A stretch of DNA of 15,845 nt from an uncultured Clostridia bacterium (GTDB taxonomy: Bacteria; Bacillota; Clostridia; Lachnospirales; Lachnospiraceae). The stretch is from assembly GCA_946405675.1 (NCBI GenBank), contig CAMJIC010000033.1, forward strand, positions 1 to 15,845, written 5' to 3'. This document shows, piece after piece, positions 1 through 7,584 of the stretch (position 1 is the stretch's first letter; every line of letters starts with the position of its first letter). Both the position numbers and the translations under genes were made by a program. Under the pieces are notes generated by a model. The model did not search any database. It was given only the letters and a program-made list of their open reading frames with translations, and was not told where the DNA came from.

Positions 1-13
1 AGATGAGCGTTTG

Positions 14-132
14 GACAAGTCAGATGTACAAGTTATTCTGTAACAGATCCTAACTATGTGATTGATTTTTGAGCTGTGCAATCGGATGAAAAGACAAGCA
101 AGATGTGCAGGTTATTTCGCGACAGATCCCAA
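14..132 (-). repeat. Two tandem copies of a dispersed ~55-bp intergenic repeat
   Basis: Two 40-base cores, at 14-53 and 93-132, lie in the same orientation 79 bases apart and match at 31 of 40 positions. Both start with GACAAG and hold GTTATT and ACAGATCC. The similarity extends leftward in the second copy (about 77-92, around CGGATGAAAAGAC), and the bases at 2-13 resemble the same stretch, so the unit may be about 79 bp and continue beyond the window. A third copy is at 1692-1745. The element lies downstream of the DUF6145-like gene. No gene or clear terminator is visible in 1-164. The function is unknown; a REP/MITE-like element or a small RNA are both possible. Confidence 0.6.
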
Positions 133-164
133 GGACAGACCGAAGCGCCTGCTGCCGAAACCTG

Positions 165-542
165 CTATTCCAGCTGCCATGCCTCAAGCTCCAGGCTTTC
201 ATGCAGGAAGACAGCCCTGTAATAGAGCTCCAGCCCATTCAGCATGTCCCTGCGCGTCCTCTGGATCTCCTTCACCTCAAGAGCGGCCCCGATCTCATCA
301 TAATTGTAATCCGAATCCTTTGCCTGGGTCCGGATCTGCAGATGCCCTTCCTCGTCGAACACGAACAGGATGATCCCGCCGATATCCTCGGTAAACAATA
401 CGCAGATAATATGCAGCTGGTCTTTTACCTCGCCGGGGATCTGGCTGAAGGAGCCGTTAAAATAATATTTCTGTTCATAGGCGCTGGCAGCGCACAGAAC
501 CACCTCGTTGCCTTTTTTGGGCTGATTACTCTCTTGCGTCAT
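165..542 (-). CDS. DUF6145-like conserved hypothetical protein
   Basis: This 125-residue soluble protein has no signal peptide or membrane segment. Residues about 12-65 alternate hydrophobic beta-like strands with acidic turns (VVLCAASAYEQKYYFN, then IICVLFTEDIGGIILFVFDE). The C-terminal third is helical and charged (VKEIQRTRRDMLNGLELYYR). From memory the pattern matches the DUF6145 family of Lachnospiraceae, for which I know no function. The ATG lies 26 bases downstream of the birA stop, so the two are probably cotranscribed. The ribosome binding site is weak, which fits translation following birA. The family call is by recall and less certain than the gene itself. Confidence 0.75.
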   Translation of the reverse strand: MTQESNQPKKGNEVVLCAASAYEQKYYFNGSFSQIPGEVKDQLHIICVLFTEDIGGIILFVFDEEGHLQIRTQAKDSDYNYDEIGAALEVKEIQRTRRDMLNGLELYYRAVFLHESLELEAWQLE

Positions 543-568
543 TATTGATCTTCAATACCCTATCTATA

Positions 569-1645
569 TTACACATACCCGTAGATCCCGCGTACAGATA
601 CTTCTCCGGAGGATACCTTGCGGCAGGCTCCTTCCCCGGTCTCAACGATGAGATTGCCTTCGTCGTCGATCCCGCGGGCCGTCCCCGTGTATGCGCCCTT
701 CGGGTCCAGCACCCGCACGGGCCGGTCCACATTCATGCACACTGCCTGATAGGCATCCTTCAGTTCCTTCAGGCTGCCGCTTTTCTCGAACACCTCATAC
801 AGACGTTCAAAATTCTCCATCACCTTCGCGATCAGCTCCGCACGGTTGATATCCTTCCCCGTCTCCAGCTTCAGGCTCGTGGCAATGAAGCGGATCTCCT
901 CAGGGAAAGCGGTCAGGTTCGCATTGATCCCGACACCGATCACGATATAGTGAACCTCCCCGATCTCCGCGCTCATTTCCGTGAGGATCCCGCACAGCTT
1001 CTTTCCCTTTGCAACAATATCGTTCGGCCACTTGATGCCTGCGTCGATCCCGTAGAGGGAGCGGAAGGCATCCGCCACTGCAAGTCCCATGACCAGGGTG
1101 ACCATGGAGATCCGCTCCGGCGCAAGCTCTGGCCTGAGGATCAGGGAAAATGCGACTGCTTCCTTCGGCGGGGTGACCCAGTGCCGTCCCGATCTTCCCT
1201 TTCCTGCAGTCTGCTCATCTGCGATGATGAGCGTGCCATCCCTGGCAAGTGCCTGAGCAATGTCTCCCGCACTGAACGCATCAGCCATGCCGTCATTGGC
1301 CGGACGCATTCCGCCCTTTCCCCGGCCAGGGGATCCTTCCCCTTCAGCGATCCGCTTGGCGTACTGGTTGGTGGAGTCGATCGTCTCGAAATAATAGATC
1401 GTCTTTCCCATCCGCTTTGTATTCAGACGGCTTCCGACCTCCCTTGCGGCGATCGTATCAGGCACGCCCACAAGCCGGTATCCCTTTTTGCTGGCAGCTT
1501 CAATGGCATACCCTTCTTCCTGCAGCGCGCGGATATGCTTCCAGACCGCCGTGCGGGAGATTCCCAGCTGTTCACTCAGCTCCTGGCCTGAGACAGACCC
1601 CCTGCATTCCCGCAATGCACGGAGGATCTCATTTTTACTATCCAT
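569..1645 (-). CDS. birA: Bifunctional biotin-[acetyl-CoA-carboxylase] ligase / biotin repressor
   Basis: BirA activates biotin with ATP to biotinyl-AMP and transfers it to the lysine of biotin carboxyl carrier domains; group II members also repress biotin genes. With the start at 1645 the protein has 358 residues: a winged helix-turn-helix at 1-60 (LGISRTAVWKHIRALQEEGY), a catalytic domain at about 80-300 with the biotinyl-AMP loop GKGRSGR (148-154) and KWPNDI (205-210), and a small SH3-like C-terminal domain from about 305. The start was chosen because GAAAGGG lies about 7 bases before this ATG and the HTH begins there; the frame is open 126 bases further upstream but reads nothing family-like. 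Residues about 102-132 are an unusual Gly/Ala-rich insertion ahead of the adenylate loop. It is followed closely by the DUF6145-like gene. Confidence 0.95.
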   Translation of the reverse strand: MDSKNEILRALRECRGSVSGQELSEQLGISRTAVWKHIRALQEEGYAIEAASKKGYRLVGVPDTIAAREVGSRLNTKRMGKTIYYFETIDSTNQYAKRIAEGEGSPGRGKGGMRPANDGMADAFSAGDIAQALARDGTLIIADEQTAGKGRSGRHWVTPPKEAVAFSLILRPELAPERISMVTLVMGLAVADAFRSLYGIDAGIKWPNDIVAKGKKLCGILTEMSAEIGEVHYIVIGVGINANLTAFPEEIRFIATSLKLETGKDINRAELIAKVMENFERLYEVFEKSGSLKELKDAYQAVCMNVDRPVRVLDPKGAYTGTARGIDDEGNLIVETGEGACRKVSSGEVSVRGIYGYV

Positions 1646-1691
1646 TCGAAAGCCCTTTCGTTTACCTGATATGCAGCCAAACTTCGCGACC

Positions 1692-1745
1692 TGCAGCCGG
1701 AGAAAAAGACAGGCAGAATGAGCAGTTATTCCTGAGCAGATCCTA
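1692..1745 (-). repeat. Third copy of the dispersed intergenic repeat
   Basis: This stretch matches the copy at 77-131 over about 55 positions with one single-base gap and about 73% identity by eye. Shared blocks are TGCA..CGGA, AAAGACA, GCAG.TTATT and CAGATCC. It lies in the 130-base gap between the small membrane protein gene and birA, in the same orientation as the edge copies. On the minus strand the element reads from GGATCTG towards TCATCCG-like sequence. No protein is encoded. Confidence 0.55.
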
Positions 1746-1775
1746 TGAACGAAGAAAAGGACAGGCAGCACGCCC

Positions 1776-2069
1776 TCAGGTCCAGTTCAGATACGCCAGC
1801 AGCCCAAAGCAAATGCTGCCTGCGATGAAAAAGCCAATGATCTCAAGCCATGACTTTACCAGGATTCCCCGGATCGAAAGCGCATAATTCATGATCCCGC
1901 CCAGGACTGCGATCAATCCCGGCAGCCACAGATCCCGGTTGATGTCCAGCGCATAGACCAGGGTGAGAAGGAAGATGAGCGCCGCATTGATCAGGCAGAA
2001 ACCCTCCAGCAGATGCCGGCTGCGCAGCTTTCTCCGGTATTCTTCCGATGGCATGTACCTGCTTTTCAT
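1776..2069 (-). CDS. Small three-helix membrane protein, unknown function
   Basis: The product has 97 residues: a basic N-terminus (YRRKLRSRH at 11-19), then three hydrophobic segments at about 22-41, 47-68 and 74-94, ending almost at the stop. There is no signal-peptide cleavage site and no catalytic motif that I recognise. Its ATG overlaps the ornithine carbamoyltransferase stop as ATGA, which implies translational coupling and supports both the start and the reality of the gene. Co-occurrence with the carbamoyltransferase and birA is the only functional clue, and I do not assign a role. Confidence 0.75.
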   Translation of the reverse strand: MKSRYMPSEEYRRKLRSRHLLEGFCLINAALIFLLTLVYALDINRDLWLPGLIAVLGGIMNYALSIRGILVKSWLEIIGFFIAGSICFGLLAYLNWT

Positions 2070-3049
2070 AATGTCAGATCCATGACCGCCTTGATCGTAT
2101 GCATGCGGTTCTCTGCCTCATCAAATACAATGGACTGCTTAGATTCAAACACATCGTCCGTGACCTCCATGGCAGTCAGGCCGTACTTCTCATGGATCTG
2201 CTTCCCGATCGTTGTGTTCAGGTCATGGAACGCAGGCAGGCAGTGCATGAAAACAGCCTCCGGCCCGGCGAGTGCCATGACATGGGAGTTGACCTGGTAG
2301 GGGCTCAGCACACGGATCCGTTCCTCCCACACTTCAGCCGGCTCGCCCATGGAAACCCATACGTCCGTATAAATGACATCGGCGCCTGCGCAGCCTTCCT
2401 CGACGCTCTGGGTCAGGGTGATGCTCCCGCCGGATTCCTGCGCCCATGCCTGGCACTGCTCCACCAGCTCCTGCGCCGGGAAATATTCCTGCGCGGTGCA
2501 CGCGGTAAAATGAAGCCCCAGCTTTGCGCATACGATCAACAGGGAGTTGCCCATATTGTAGCGGGCATCTCCCATGTAAGTCAGCTTCCGGCCCTTCAGG
2601 TCTTTGAAATGCTCCCGGATTGTCAGCATATCCGCAAGCATCTGTGTGGGATGGTATTCATTGGTCAGGCCGTTCCAGACGGGGACTCCGGCGTATTTTG
2701 CCAGCTCCTCCACGATCTCCTGTCCGTAGCCCCTGTACTCGATCCCGTCATACATGCGTCCAAGCACCCTGGCTGTGTCCGCGATGCTCTCCTTCTTTCC
2801 GATCTGCGATCCGGAAGGATCCAGGTACGTAACCTGCATGCCCAGGTCATGGGCTGCCACCTCAAAGGAGCACCTGGTCCTGGTGCTGGTCTTTTCAAAG
2901 ATCAGTGCGATATTCTTCCCTTCATGATTACGGTGCGGCTGGTGTGCCTTCTTCATTGCCTTCAGCTCGGCAGCACGGTCGATCATCTCCATGATCTCAT
3001 CCGGCGTGAAATCCTTCAGTGTCAGAAAGCTGCGTCCTTGTAAACTCAT
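2066..3049 (-). CDS. argF: Ornithine carbamoyltransferase
   Basis: It catalyses carbamoyl phosphate + L-ornithine to L-citrulline + phosphate in the cytoplasm, as a trimer in this family. At 327 residues it has family length. Visible motifs are the carbamoyl-phosphate loop STRTR (55-59), HPTQ (133-136), DVWVSMG of the ornithine-binding loop (229-235) and HCLPAFHD with the catalytic Cys270 (269-276); the C-terminal segment has the usual FDEAENRMHTIKAVM. The direction (biosynthetic ArgF or catabolic ArcB) cannot be read from these motifs. No arginine deiminase or carbamate kinase gene is adjacent, so the biosynthetic name is used by default. A GGAGG lies 13 bases before the ATG, which is rather far. 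No clear arginine-repressor operator was seen in 3050-3139. Confidence 0.95.
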   Translation of the reverse strand: MSLQGRSFLTLKDFTPDEIMEMIDRAAELKAMKKAHQPHRNHEGKNIALIFEKTSTRTRCSFEVAAHDLGMQVTYLDPSGSQIGKKESIADTARVLGRMYDGIEYRGYGQEIVEELAKYAGVPVWNGLTNEYHPTQMLADMLTIREHFKDLKGRKLTYMGDARYNMGNSLLIVCAKLGLHFTACTAQEYFPAQELVEQCQAWAQESGGSITLTQSVEEGCAGADVIYTDVWVSMGEPAEVWEERIRVLSPYQVNSHVMALAGPEAVFMHCLPAFHDLNTTIGKQIHEKYGLTAMEVTDDVFESKQSIVFDEAENRMHTIKAVMDLTL

Positions 3050-3139
3050 TTTCTTCTATATTCCTCCGTAGGGTTTACCGCTTCATTTACACCTGCATAC
3101 GCCATCAGCAGCCAGTGCTTCGGGCTGTCCTGAACTCCT

Positions 3140-4105
3140 TTACGCAGGTTCTTCATTTCCCGCCTCGGTTCCGGAATCTGACGCTACCTCCTGGATCGAC
3201 CGCACCAGGCCTGCGATATTCTGGATCTCGCTGGGGATAATGATCTTTGTCGCCCTTCCGTTTGCAACGGTAGGCCAGACCTCCAGGCTCTTGAGTGCCA
3301 GCACAGCCTGATCCGCTCCGGCTTCTTTGATCATGCGAATGCCGTCTGCAGTCGCCTGCTGCGTCGTACGGATCGCCTCCGCGCGGCCCTGGGCCTCACG
3401 GACCATCTTTTCCTTTGCCGCCTCCGCGCGGAGGATGGCAGCCTCCTTCTCCGCTTCCGCCTCAAGGACAGCGGATTCCTTCTTTCCCTCCGCCTTCAGG
3501 ACCGCGGATTTCTTCTCGCCTTCCGCCGTCAGGATGGCGGCACGCCTTTCACGCTCTGCCTTCATCTGCCGCTCCATGGAGTTCTTGATGTCGTCCGGAA
3601 GGATGATATTCTTCAGCTCGACACGGCCGACCTTGATTCCCCATGGATCCGTCGCCTGATCCAGCGTGGCACGCATGTTTGTGTTGATGACTTCACGCGA
3701 GGTAAGCGTCTCGTCCAGTTCCATCTCACCGATAATGTTCCTGAGCGTGGTTGCGGTCAGGTTGCCGATGGCCATGATCGGATTCTCAACGCCGTAAGTG
3801 TAAAGCTTCGGATCCGTGATCTGGAAAAACACAACCGTATCGATCTGCATCGTAACGTTGTCCTTCGTGATCACCGGCTGCGGAGGGAAGTCAACGACCT
3901 GTTCCTTCAGGGTGACCCGCTTCGCGATACGGTCGATAAACGGCATCTTCAGATGGAGCCCGACATCCCACGTCGCCTGATACGCGCCAAGCCGTTCTAC
4001 GATCACGGCAGTCGCCTGCGGGACGATCCGGATGCTTGTCATAATGATCCATACGATCAGTATCACCAGTATGATTCCAACCAACAATCCGATACTCATT
4101 TTCAT
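3140..4105 (-). CDS. SPFH/band-7 (stomatin/paraslipin-like) membrane protein
   Basis: The protein has 321 residues. A single N-terminal membrane helix (about 5-25) precedes an SPFH domain at about 26-180 (VPQATAVIVERLGAY; VDFPPQPVITKDNVTM). A long Ala/Glu/Lys coiled coil follows at about 176-245. Four 11-residue repeats there share the pattern AVLxAExxKxx (about 189-232). The C-terminal part holds the family's conserved TTQQATADGIRMIKEAGADQ (247-266). Such proteins oligomerise in membrane microdomains and are commonly encoded next to NfeD proteins; the upstream NfeD gene here fits exactly. AGGGGG sits about 8 bases before the ATG at 4105; the second ATG two codons in is an alternative. The physiological partner is unknown. 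Confidence 0.93.
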   Translation of the reverse strand: MKMSIGLLVGIILVILIVWIIMTSIRIVPQATAVIVERLGAYQATWDVGLHLKMPFIDRIAKRVTLKEQVVDFPPQPVITKDNVTMQIDTVVFFQITDPKLYTYGVENPIMAIGNLTATTLRNIIGEMELDETLTSREVINTNMRATLDQATDPWGIKVGRVELKNIILPDDIKNSMERQMKAERERRAAILTAEGEKKSAVLKAEGKKESAVLEAEAEKEAAILRAEAAKEKMVREAQGRAEAIRTTQQATADGIRMIKEAGADQAVLALKSLEVWPTVANGRATKIIIPSEIQNIAGLVRSIQEVASDSGTEAGNEEPA

Positions 4106-4130
4106 TTGCTTCCCCCTTTCATCACATCTC

Positions 4131-4260
4131 CTGTTTCAATGTTCCTGTCACATTACCCCTGTTCACTTCACCTGTTTCAATGTTCCTGTTATATTACCTC
4201 TGTTTCAATGTTCCTGTCACTTTCACCTGTTTCAGTGTTCCTGTCACTTCCCCCTGTTTC
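4131..4260 (-). repeat. Tandem 27-28-bp repeat between nfeD and the SPFH gene
   Basis: On the plus strand, copies beginning CTGTTTCA start at 4131, 4172, 4200, 4227 and 4254, with a truncated 13-base copy at 4159. Full units are 27-28 bases with core CTGTTTCAATGTTCCTGT. The last copy supplies the TGA stop of nfeD (4259-4261), so the array starts at the gene end and fills almost all of the 153-base gap to the SPFH start. There are no unique spacers and no self-complementarity within the unit. It is transcribed if nfeD and the SPFH gene form an operon. Confidence 0.85.
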
Positions 4261-4708
4261 ACTGCCGGATCAGTTTCTCAACGACAAGCCTGACCCCATC
4301 CACTTCCCGGATGATGACGACGCTGTCTTTTTCGATCTTTTCCTCATCATCCAGACACTTTGCGCTCCAGTACTGGCCGTTCACCTGGACGGAGCCTGTC
4401 GCGTGAAGATTATCGATCTGCTCCGTCACGACCGCGCGTTTGCCCACCAGTGCCTGGGCACCGCTCCTGATCTGATCCTTCTTCTTCACAGAAAATTTCC
4501 TCGCGAGGGGACGGATCAAAAACAGCAGTGCCAGTGAAACGCCAAGGAATACCAGTACCTCTACCCAGGGCTTGCGCACGGCGAATGAAACCAGGAACGC
4601 GGCGAGGCTTCCGCCCACAAACCAGATCGATACGAGACTGATCGTGGCCATTTCCAGAATCAGGAAGATCACCATGGCGACCAGCCAGAAGGTTGCCTCT
4701 GAATTCAC
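4259..4708 (-). CDS. NfeD-like membrane protein (short form)
   Basis: The 149-residue protein has an N-terminal membrane part with hydrophobic stretches at about 6-21, 24-43 and 49-66. It ends in a soluble OB-fold domain at about 85-147 (LVGKRAVVTEQIDNL; ATGSVQVNGQYWSAKC), the NfeD C-terminal signature. It lacks the ClpP-like protease domain of long NfeD forms, so it is the short membrane-anchored type that pairs with SPFH proteins, like the one encoded just downstream. The start is GTG at 4708, preceded by AAAGGGG at about 8 bases. The role is probably membrane-domain organisation with its SPFH partner; this is inferred from family knowledge. Confidence 0.92.
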   Translation of the reverse strand: MNSEATFWLVAMVIFLILEMATISLVSIWFVGGSLAAFLVSFAVRKPWVEVLVFLGVSLALLFLIRPLARKFSVKKKDQIRSGAQALVGKRAVVTEQIDNLHATGSVQVNGQYWSAKCLDDEEKIEKDSVVIIREVDGVRLVVEKLIRQ

Positions 4709-4772
4709 TTTCTCTCACCCCTTTCTGAATCTCACTCTCGTTGTCTTTATGCTGCCAAAGCACCGAAGCCCG

Positions 4773-5258
4773 TTACGGCAATACCCGGTCGATGAGGGGC
4801 GCCGCCCACAGGCACATGAGGAGCGATGCCGCGATCCCCACCAGAATACCCACAATGACCTCCGGAAGTGTATGCCCCATCTTTTCATCCAGCGGCTTGT
4901 CAAACAGCGGCTCCCGGCCTTCTTCGATCTCTCTCCTGCGCATCGCGTTCAGGATCTTTGCCTGCTGCCCGGTTTCATACCGCACTCCCATCGCGTCATA
5001 GATGACAATCATGGCCAGAAAGAGGGATACGGCAAATTCAGGGCTCCTGGCCGTCCCGGTCAGCAGGCACCCCACCACAAGCCCGGTGACTGTCGCGGAG
5101 TGGGAACTCGGCATCCCCCCGCCTCCGGCAAGGCGGTGCACGCTGAACCCATTCCGAACCGACTCGTAAATAATCTTTGACACCTGCGCCGCAAGCCAGG
5201 AAGCTCCCGCCGACAGGAATACCGGATTCCGGAGCAAATCTGTAAGTATATTCATCAT
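4773..5258 (-). CDS. Divergent PAP2 family membrane protein (YuiD/DUF212-like)
   Basis: The product has 161 residues. Motifs are GGMPSSHSA (about 47-55), which matches the phosphatase motif SxxH region, YDAMGVR (about 87-93) and GHTLPEVIVG (about 128-137), with hydrophobic helices around them. This is the divergent PAP2 pattern related to acid phosphatase/vanadium haloperoxidase folds; the substrate is unknown, possibly a lipid phosphate. The 5' end reads TTG ATG ATG. GAGG lies 5 bases before the TTG and 8 before the first ATG, so I place the start at 5258 rather than at the TTG (5261). The upstream leader could form the RNA fold described at 5285-5367. Confidence 0.92.
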   Translation of the reverse strand: MMNILTDLLRNPVFLSAGASWLAAQVSKIIYESVRNGFSVHRLAGGGGMPSSHSATVTGLVVGCLLTGTARSPEFAVSLFLAMIVIYDAMGVRYETGQQAKILNAMRRREIEEGREPLFDKPLDEKMGHTLPEVIVGILVGIAASLLMCLWAAPLIDRVLP

Positions 5259-5284
5259 CAAGTTATCCTCAGGCGCTGCAGATC

Positions 5285-5367
5285 AATCACACGCCGCAGG
5301 AATCAAAGGCATTCCACAGAAAGCAAAGCATGCCTGCTGCAGGCTTCCCGCCGGCCAGGGTGTGATT
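5285..5367 (-). other. Possible structured RNA leader between moaC and the PAP2 gene
   Basis: On the minus strand AATCACAC (5360-5367, overlapping the moaC stop) can pair with GTGTGATT (5285-5292). Two further pairs just inside would extend the stem if one base bulges. Enclosed hairpins are GCCTGC/GCAGGC (5339-5344 with 5332-5337) and a 5-bp GGAAT/ATTCC stem. The layout is a three-way junction ending about 15 bases before the PAP2 ribosome binding site. No known riboswitch consensus was recognised. The fold is by eye only. Confidence 0.3.
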
Positions 5368-5852
5368 TATAACGGATTCCGGCCTGCATCATATACGCCC
5401 GATTTTCCTCCTTCTTTATGCAGGAGACGGATCCCTCCGATCTCCATCCCCTTATCCACTGCCTTGCACATATCATAAATGGTAAGCAGCGCAACAGACA
5501 CGCCTGTCAATGCCTCCATCTCGACTCCCGTCCTGCCCTGGCAGCGGACCGTGCAGACCGCACGGATCAGGCATCTTGCGGCATCCGGTTCGAAATCCAC
5601 CGCAGCCCTTGTCAGGTTCAGGAGATGGCACAGGGGAATCAGATCAGGAGTCTTTTTTGCCCCCATGATTCCCGCAATCCTGGCGCAGCCAAGCACATCT
5701 CCCTTCTGGATGCCGCCCTCCATGATCCGGCGGAAGCATTCTCCGCTGACACGAATGTATCCCTCAGCGGCTGCCATCCTGTCGGTCACGTCCTTCTGCG
5801 TGACGTCCACCATGACTGCATTCCCATTTTCATCAAAATGCGTGAACTCCAT
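5367..5852 (-). CDS. moaC: Cyclic pyranopterin monophosphate synthase
   Basis: MoaC acts with MoaA in the first step of molybdenum cofactor synthesis, turning 3',8-cyclo-7,8-dihydro-GTP into cyclic pyranopterin monophosphate in the cytoplasm. The 161-residue length is typical. Conserved features are present: HFDENGNAVMVDVTQKDVT at the N-terminus, Lys50 in KGDVL, AKKT (65-68), PLCH with His76 (73-76), GVEMEAL with Glu111 and Glu113, and YDMCKAVDKGM with Asp127 and Lys130. All expected active-site residues are there, so it is probably functional. moaA, moaB and moaE are not in the window. The gene lies 50 bases downstream of the dipeptidase, with a purine-rich but non-canonical ribosome binding site. 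Confidence 0.96.
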   Translation of the reverse strand: MEFTHFDENGNAVMVDVTQKDVTDRMAAAEGYIRVSGECFRRIMEGGIQKGDVLGCARIAGIMGAKKTPDLIPLCHLLNLTRAAVDFEPDAARCLIRAVCTVRCQGRTGVEMEALTGVSVALLTIYDMCKAVDKGMEIGGIRLLHKEGGKSGVYDAGRNPL

Positions 5853-5902
5853 CTTCCCGCTCTTTCCTTCCCCGGGTAATTCATGACAGATCCTTAACCG
5901 TC

Positions 5903-7462
5903 TCAGACGTCAGCCCGGTCATAATGGTTTGTCATGCATGCAGTCGCTTCCTCCAGAACCTCCTCCAGGACACGGTCCGCCTCCTCGCGCAGGATCCTGG
6001 CCACCTGACCGTTGGCCTCCTCCAGGACCGGCTGCGCCGGATCCTCAGGCCGCACATCTCCTGCACTTTGGGCTGCTTTCCCTCTTTCCGCCTGCTCCGC
6101 TTTTCCTGCTTCCGCCAACGCCCTGATCTTCTCATCGGTTTCTAGGATCACACGGCGCGTCTTTGACTGCACCGCAAAGGCATAACGCTCGATAATGTAG
6201 CGGCTCGTGGCCCAGGATGCGTCCGCCAGGGCAGAGATCACGCGGCTTGCCCAATACCAGCTGTCGGTCGTGACACGGCCTTGCACACAGGCAAGGTAGT
6301 CCGGGGTCTTCGATACGTTCGGATAAAACGGCGCGATCGCGTTAAAGGCATTGGGGCCAAACGCAACCCACTGGAGCGCCCTGCACGCATCCGGAAGATC
6401 CGGGCGGATCTGCACCATGCTCAAGGTCTCGGTCCGGTTGATCCCGATAGAGCGGTACATATTGCGCCGGCTCATATCCCCATGGGTTGCATAAGCGTCA
6501 TAAGGCGTTCCCTGAAAATGGGAGGACAGAATATACTTCACATCCTCGGGTGTGATCTTCCGCTCCGGGGTCATGCACCACGGCAGGTCATCGTCCGTCG
6601 GCGCATAGTCCGCATCGGGACCGTCCCAGACCATGCTGCGCGGGTTGAAATACCTCAGCATGTACCACGCACGCGGCGTATTGTAGGAGTGATCCGCATC
6701 GGAATGGCTTCCGAACGCAAGGCGTGTGTCGAGCAATGCCTTATCCCCCTCCTCCGTCGCCAGGTCCAGATGATTGCTTTCCACAAACTGCCTCAGATCC
6801 GCGCTGCACATGAAATCCTTCTGCGCGCCCATGGCGTCCTCCAGATCCAGGCAGTCGATCCCGAGCTGGTTCGGAATGACCGCATAGCAGTCATCCGGCA
6901 CACGCCGGGCCATCCAATGATGCCCTCCGATGGTTTCCAGCCACCAGATCTCATCTCTGTCTGAAAATGCGATTCCATTTCTCTCATAGGTACCATACTG
7001 CTCCAGGAGCGCCCCCAGCCGCATGACACCTTCCCGCGCGCTGCGGATAAAGGGAAGCACGATATTGACCATGTCCTCTTCCCCGATGCCCCCTGGCACA
7101 TCCGGGTGCGCAGGATCATATATAACCAGAGGATCCGCGGCATCCACGCGCTCATTGGAAGTGATCGTCTCGGTGGCAGTCATTGCGACATTCGCTTCAT
7201 TCACGCCGCAGCATGACCACAGTCCTCTGACATCCGCCCCCACTGCGTTCGGGGTTGCACTGATACGCATCGGATTCTCCGGAAGCGGGATCTCAACCTT
7301 CGACAGGACGCTCCTGTATAGCCGGGGCTGATCCTGGGGATTAAATATGATGAATTTCTTCTTTTCCAGAGGCGCGTTTGATCCGGAATCACTGTTTCGG
7401 GCAATCATCGTGGAGCCATCATAAGAAGCCTTTGCTCCCACAAGAATTGTTGTGCACGGCAT
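5903..7462 (-). CDS. pepD: C69 family dipeptidase (PepD-like)
   Basis: It is a peptidase of family C69 (Ntn-hydrolase fold), a class that hydrolyses a broad range of dipeptides. The N-terminus MPCTTILVGAKASYDGSTMI matches the family; Cys3 is the predicted nucleophile, exposed after removal of the first residues. Other conserved blocks are GVNEANVAMTATET (86-99) and DEIWWLETIGGHHWMARRVP (170-189). At 519 residues it is longer than the ~470-residue Lactobacillus enzyme, owing to a charged Ala/Glu-rich helical tail from about 455. There is no signal peptide, so it is probably cytoplasmic. GGAG lies 10 bases before the ATG. It sits between two molybdenum-cofactor genes with no obvious link to that pathway. 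Confidence 0.94.
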   Translation of the reverse strand: MPCTTILVGAKASYDGSTMIARNSDSGSNAPLEKKKFIIFNPQDQPRLYRSVLSKVEIPLPENPMRISATPNAVGADVRGLWSCCGVNEANVAMTATETITSNERVDAADPLVIYDPAHPDVPGGIGEEDMVNIVLPFIRSAREGVMRLGALLEQYGTYERNGIAFSDRDEIWWLETIGGHHWMARRVPDDCYAVIPNQLGIDCLDLEDAMGAQKDFMCSADLRQFVESNHLDLATEEGDKALLDTRLAFGSHSDADHSYNTPRAWYMLRYFNPRSMVWDGPDADYAPTDDDLPWCMTPERKITPEDVKYILSSHFQGTPYDAYATHGDMSRRNMYRSIGINRTETLSMVQIRPDLPDACRALQWVAFGPNAFNAIAPFYPNVSKTPDYLACVQGRVTTDSWYWASRVISALADASWATSRYIIERYAFAVQSKTRRVILETDEKIRALAEAGKAEQAERGKAAQSAGDVRPEDPAQPVLEEANGQVARILREEADRVLEEVLEEATACMTNHYDRADV

Positions 7463-7584
7463 TTGGGTAGTTCTCCTTCTCTTGTGTCAGTTCTCTGTAT
7501 GTTACGATTCAGCGCTATCCTCAGCGAGAAAGGCTTTGCGTTCTGAACAGTCATTTTTGCAGCCCTGCCTTTGATACCGGAGGG

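Noticed and set aside
545..1591. 348-residue plus-strand frame opposite birA
   Set aside because: It is the complement of birA, which has all family motifs; the plus frame has none.
2066..3049. Catabolic arginine deiminase pathway operon
   Set aside because: No arcA, arcC or arginine/ornithine antiporter is adjacent; the downstream genes are a small membrane protein and birA.
4131..4260. CRISPR-like array
   Set aside because: Units of 27-28 bases follow each other directly with no unique spacers, one unit is truncated, and no cas gene is near.
5285..5367. Molybdenum-cofactor (Moco) riboswitch
   Set aside because: Those precede Moco genes; this element follows moaC, and I could not match the known conserved core.
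5870..5895. Fourth copy of the dispersed repeat
   Set aside because: Only the right half (CAGATCCTTAAC) matches, which is within chance for this composition.
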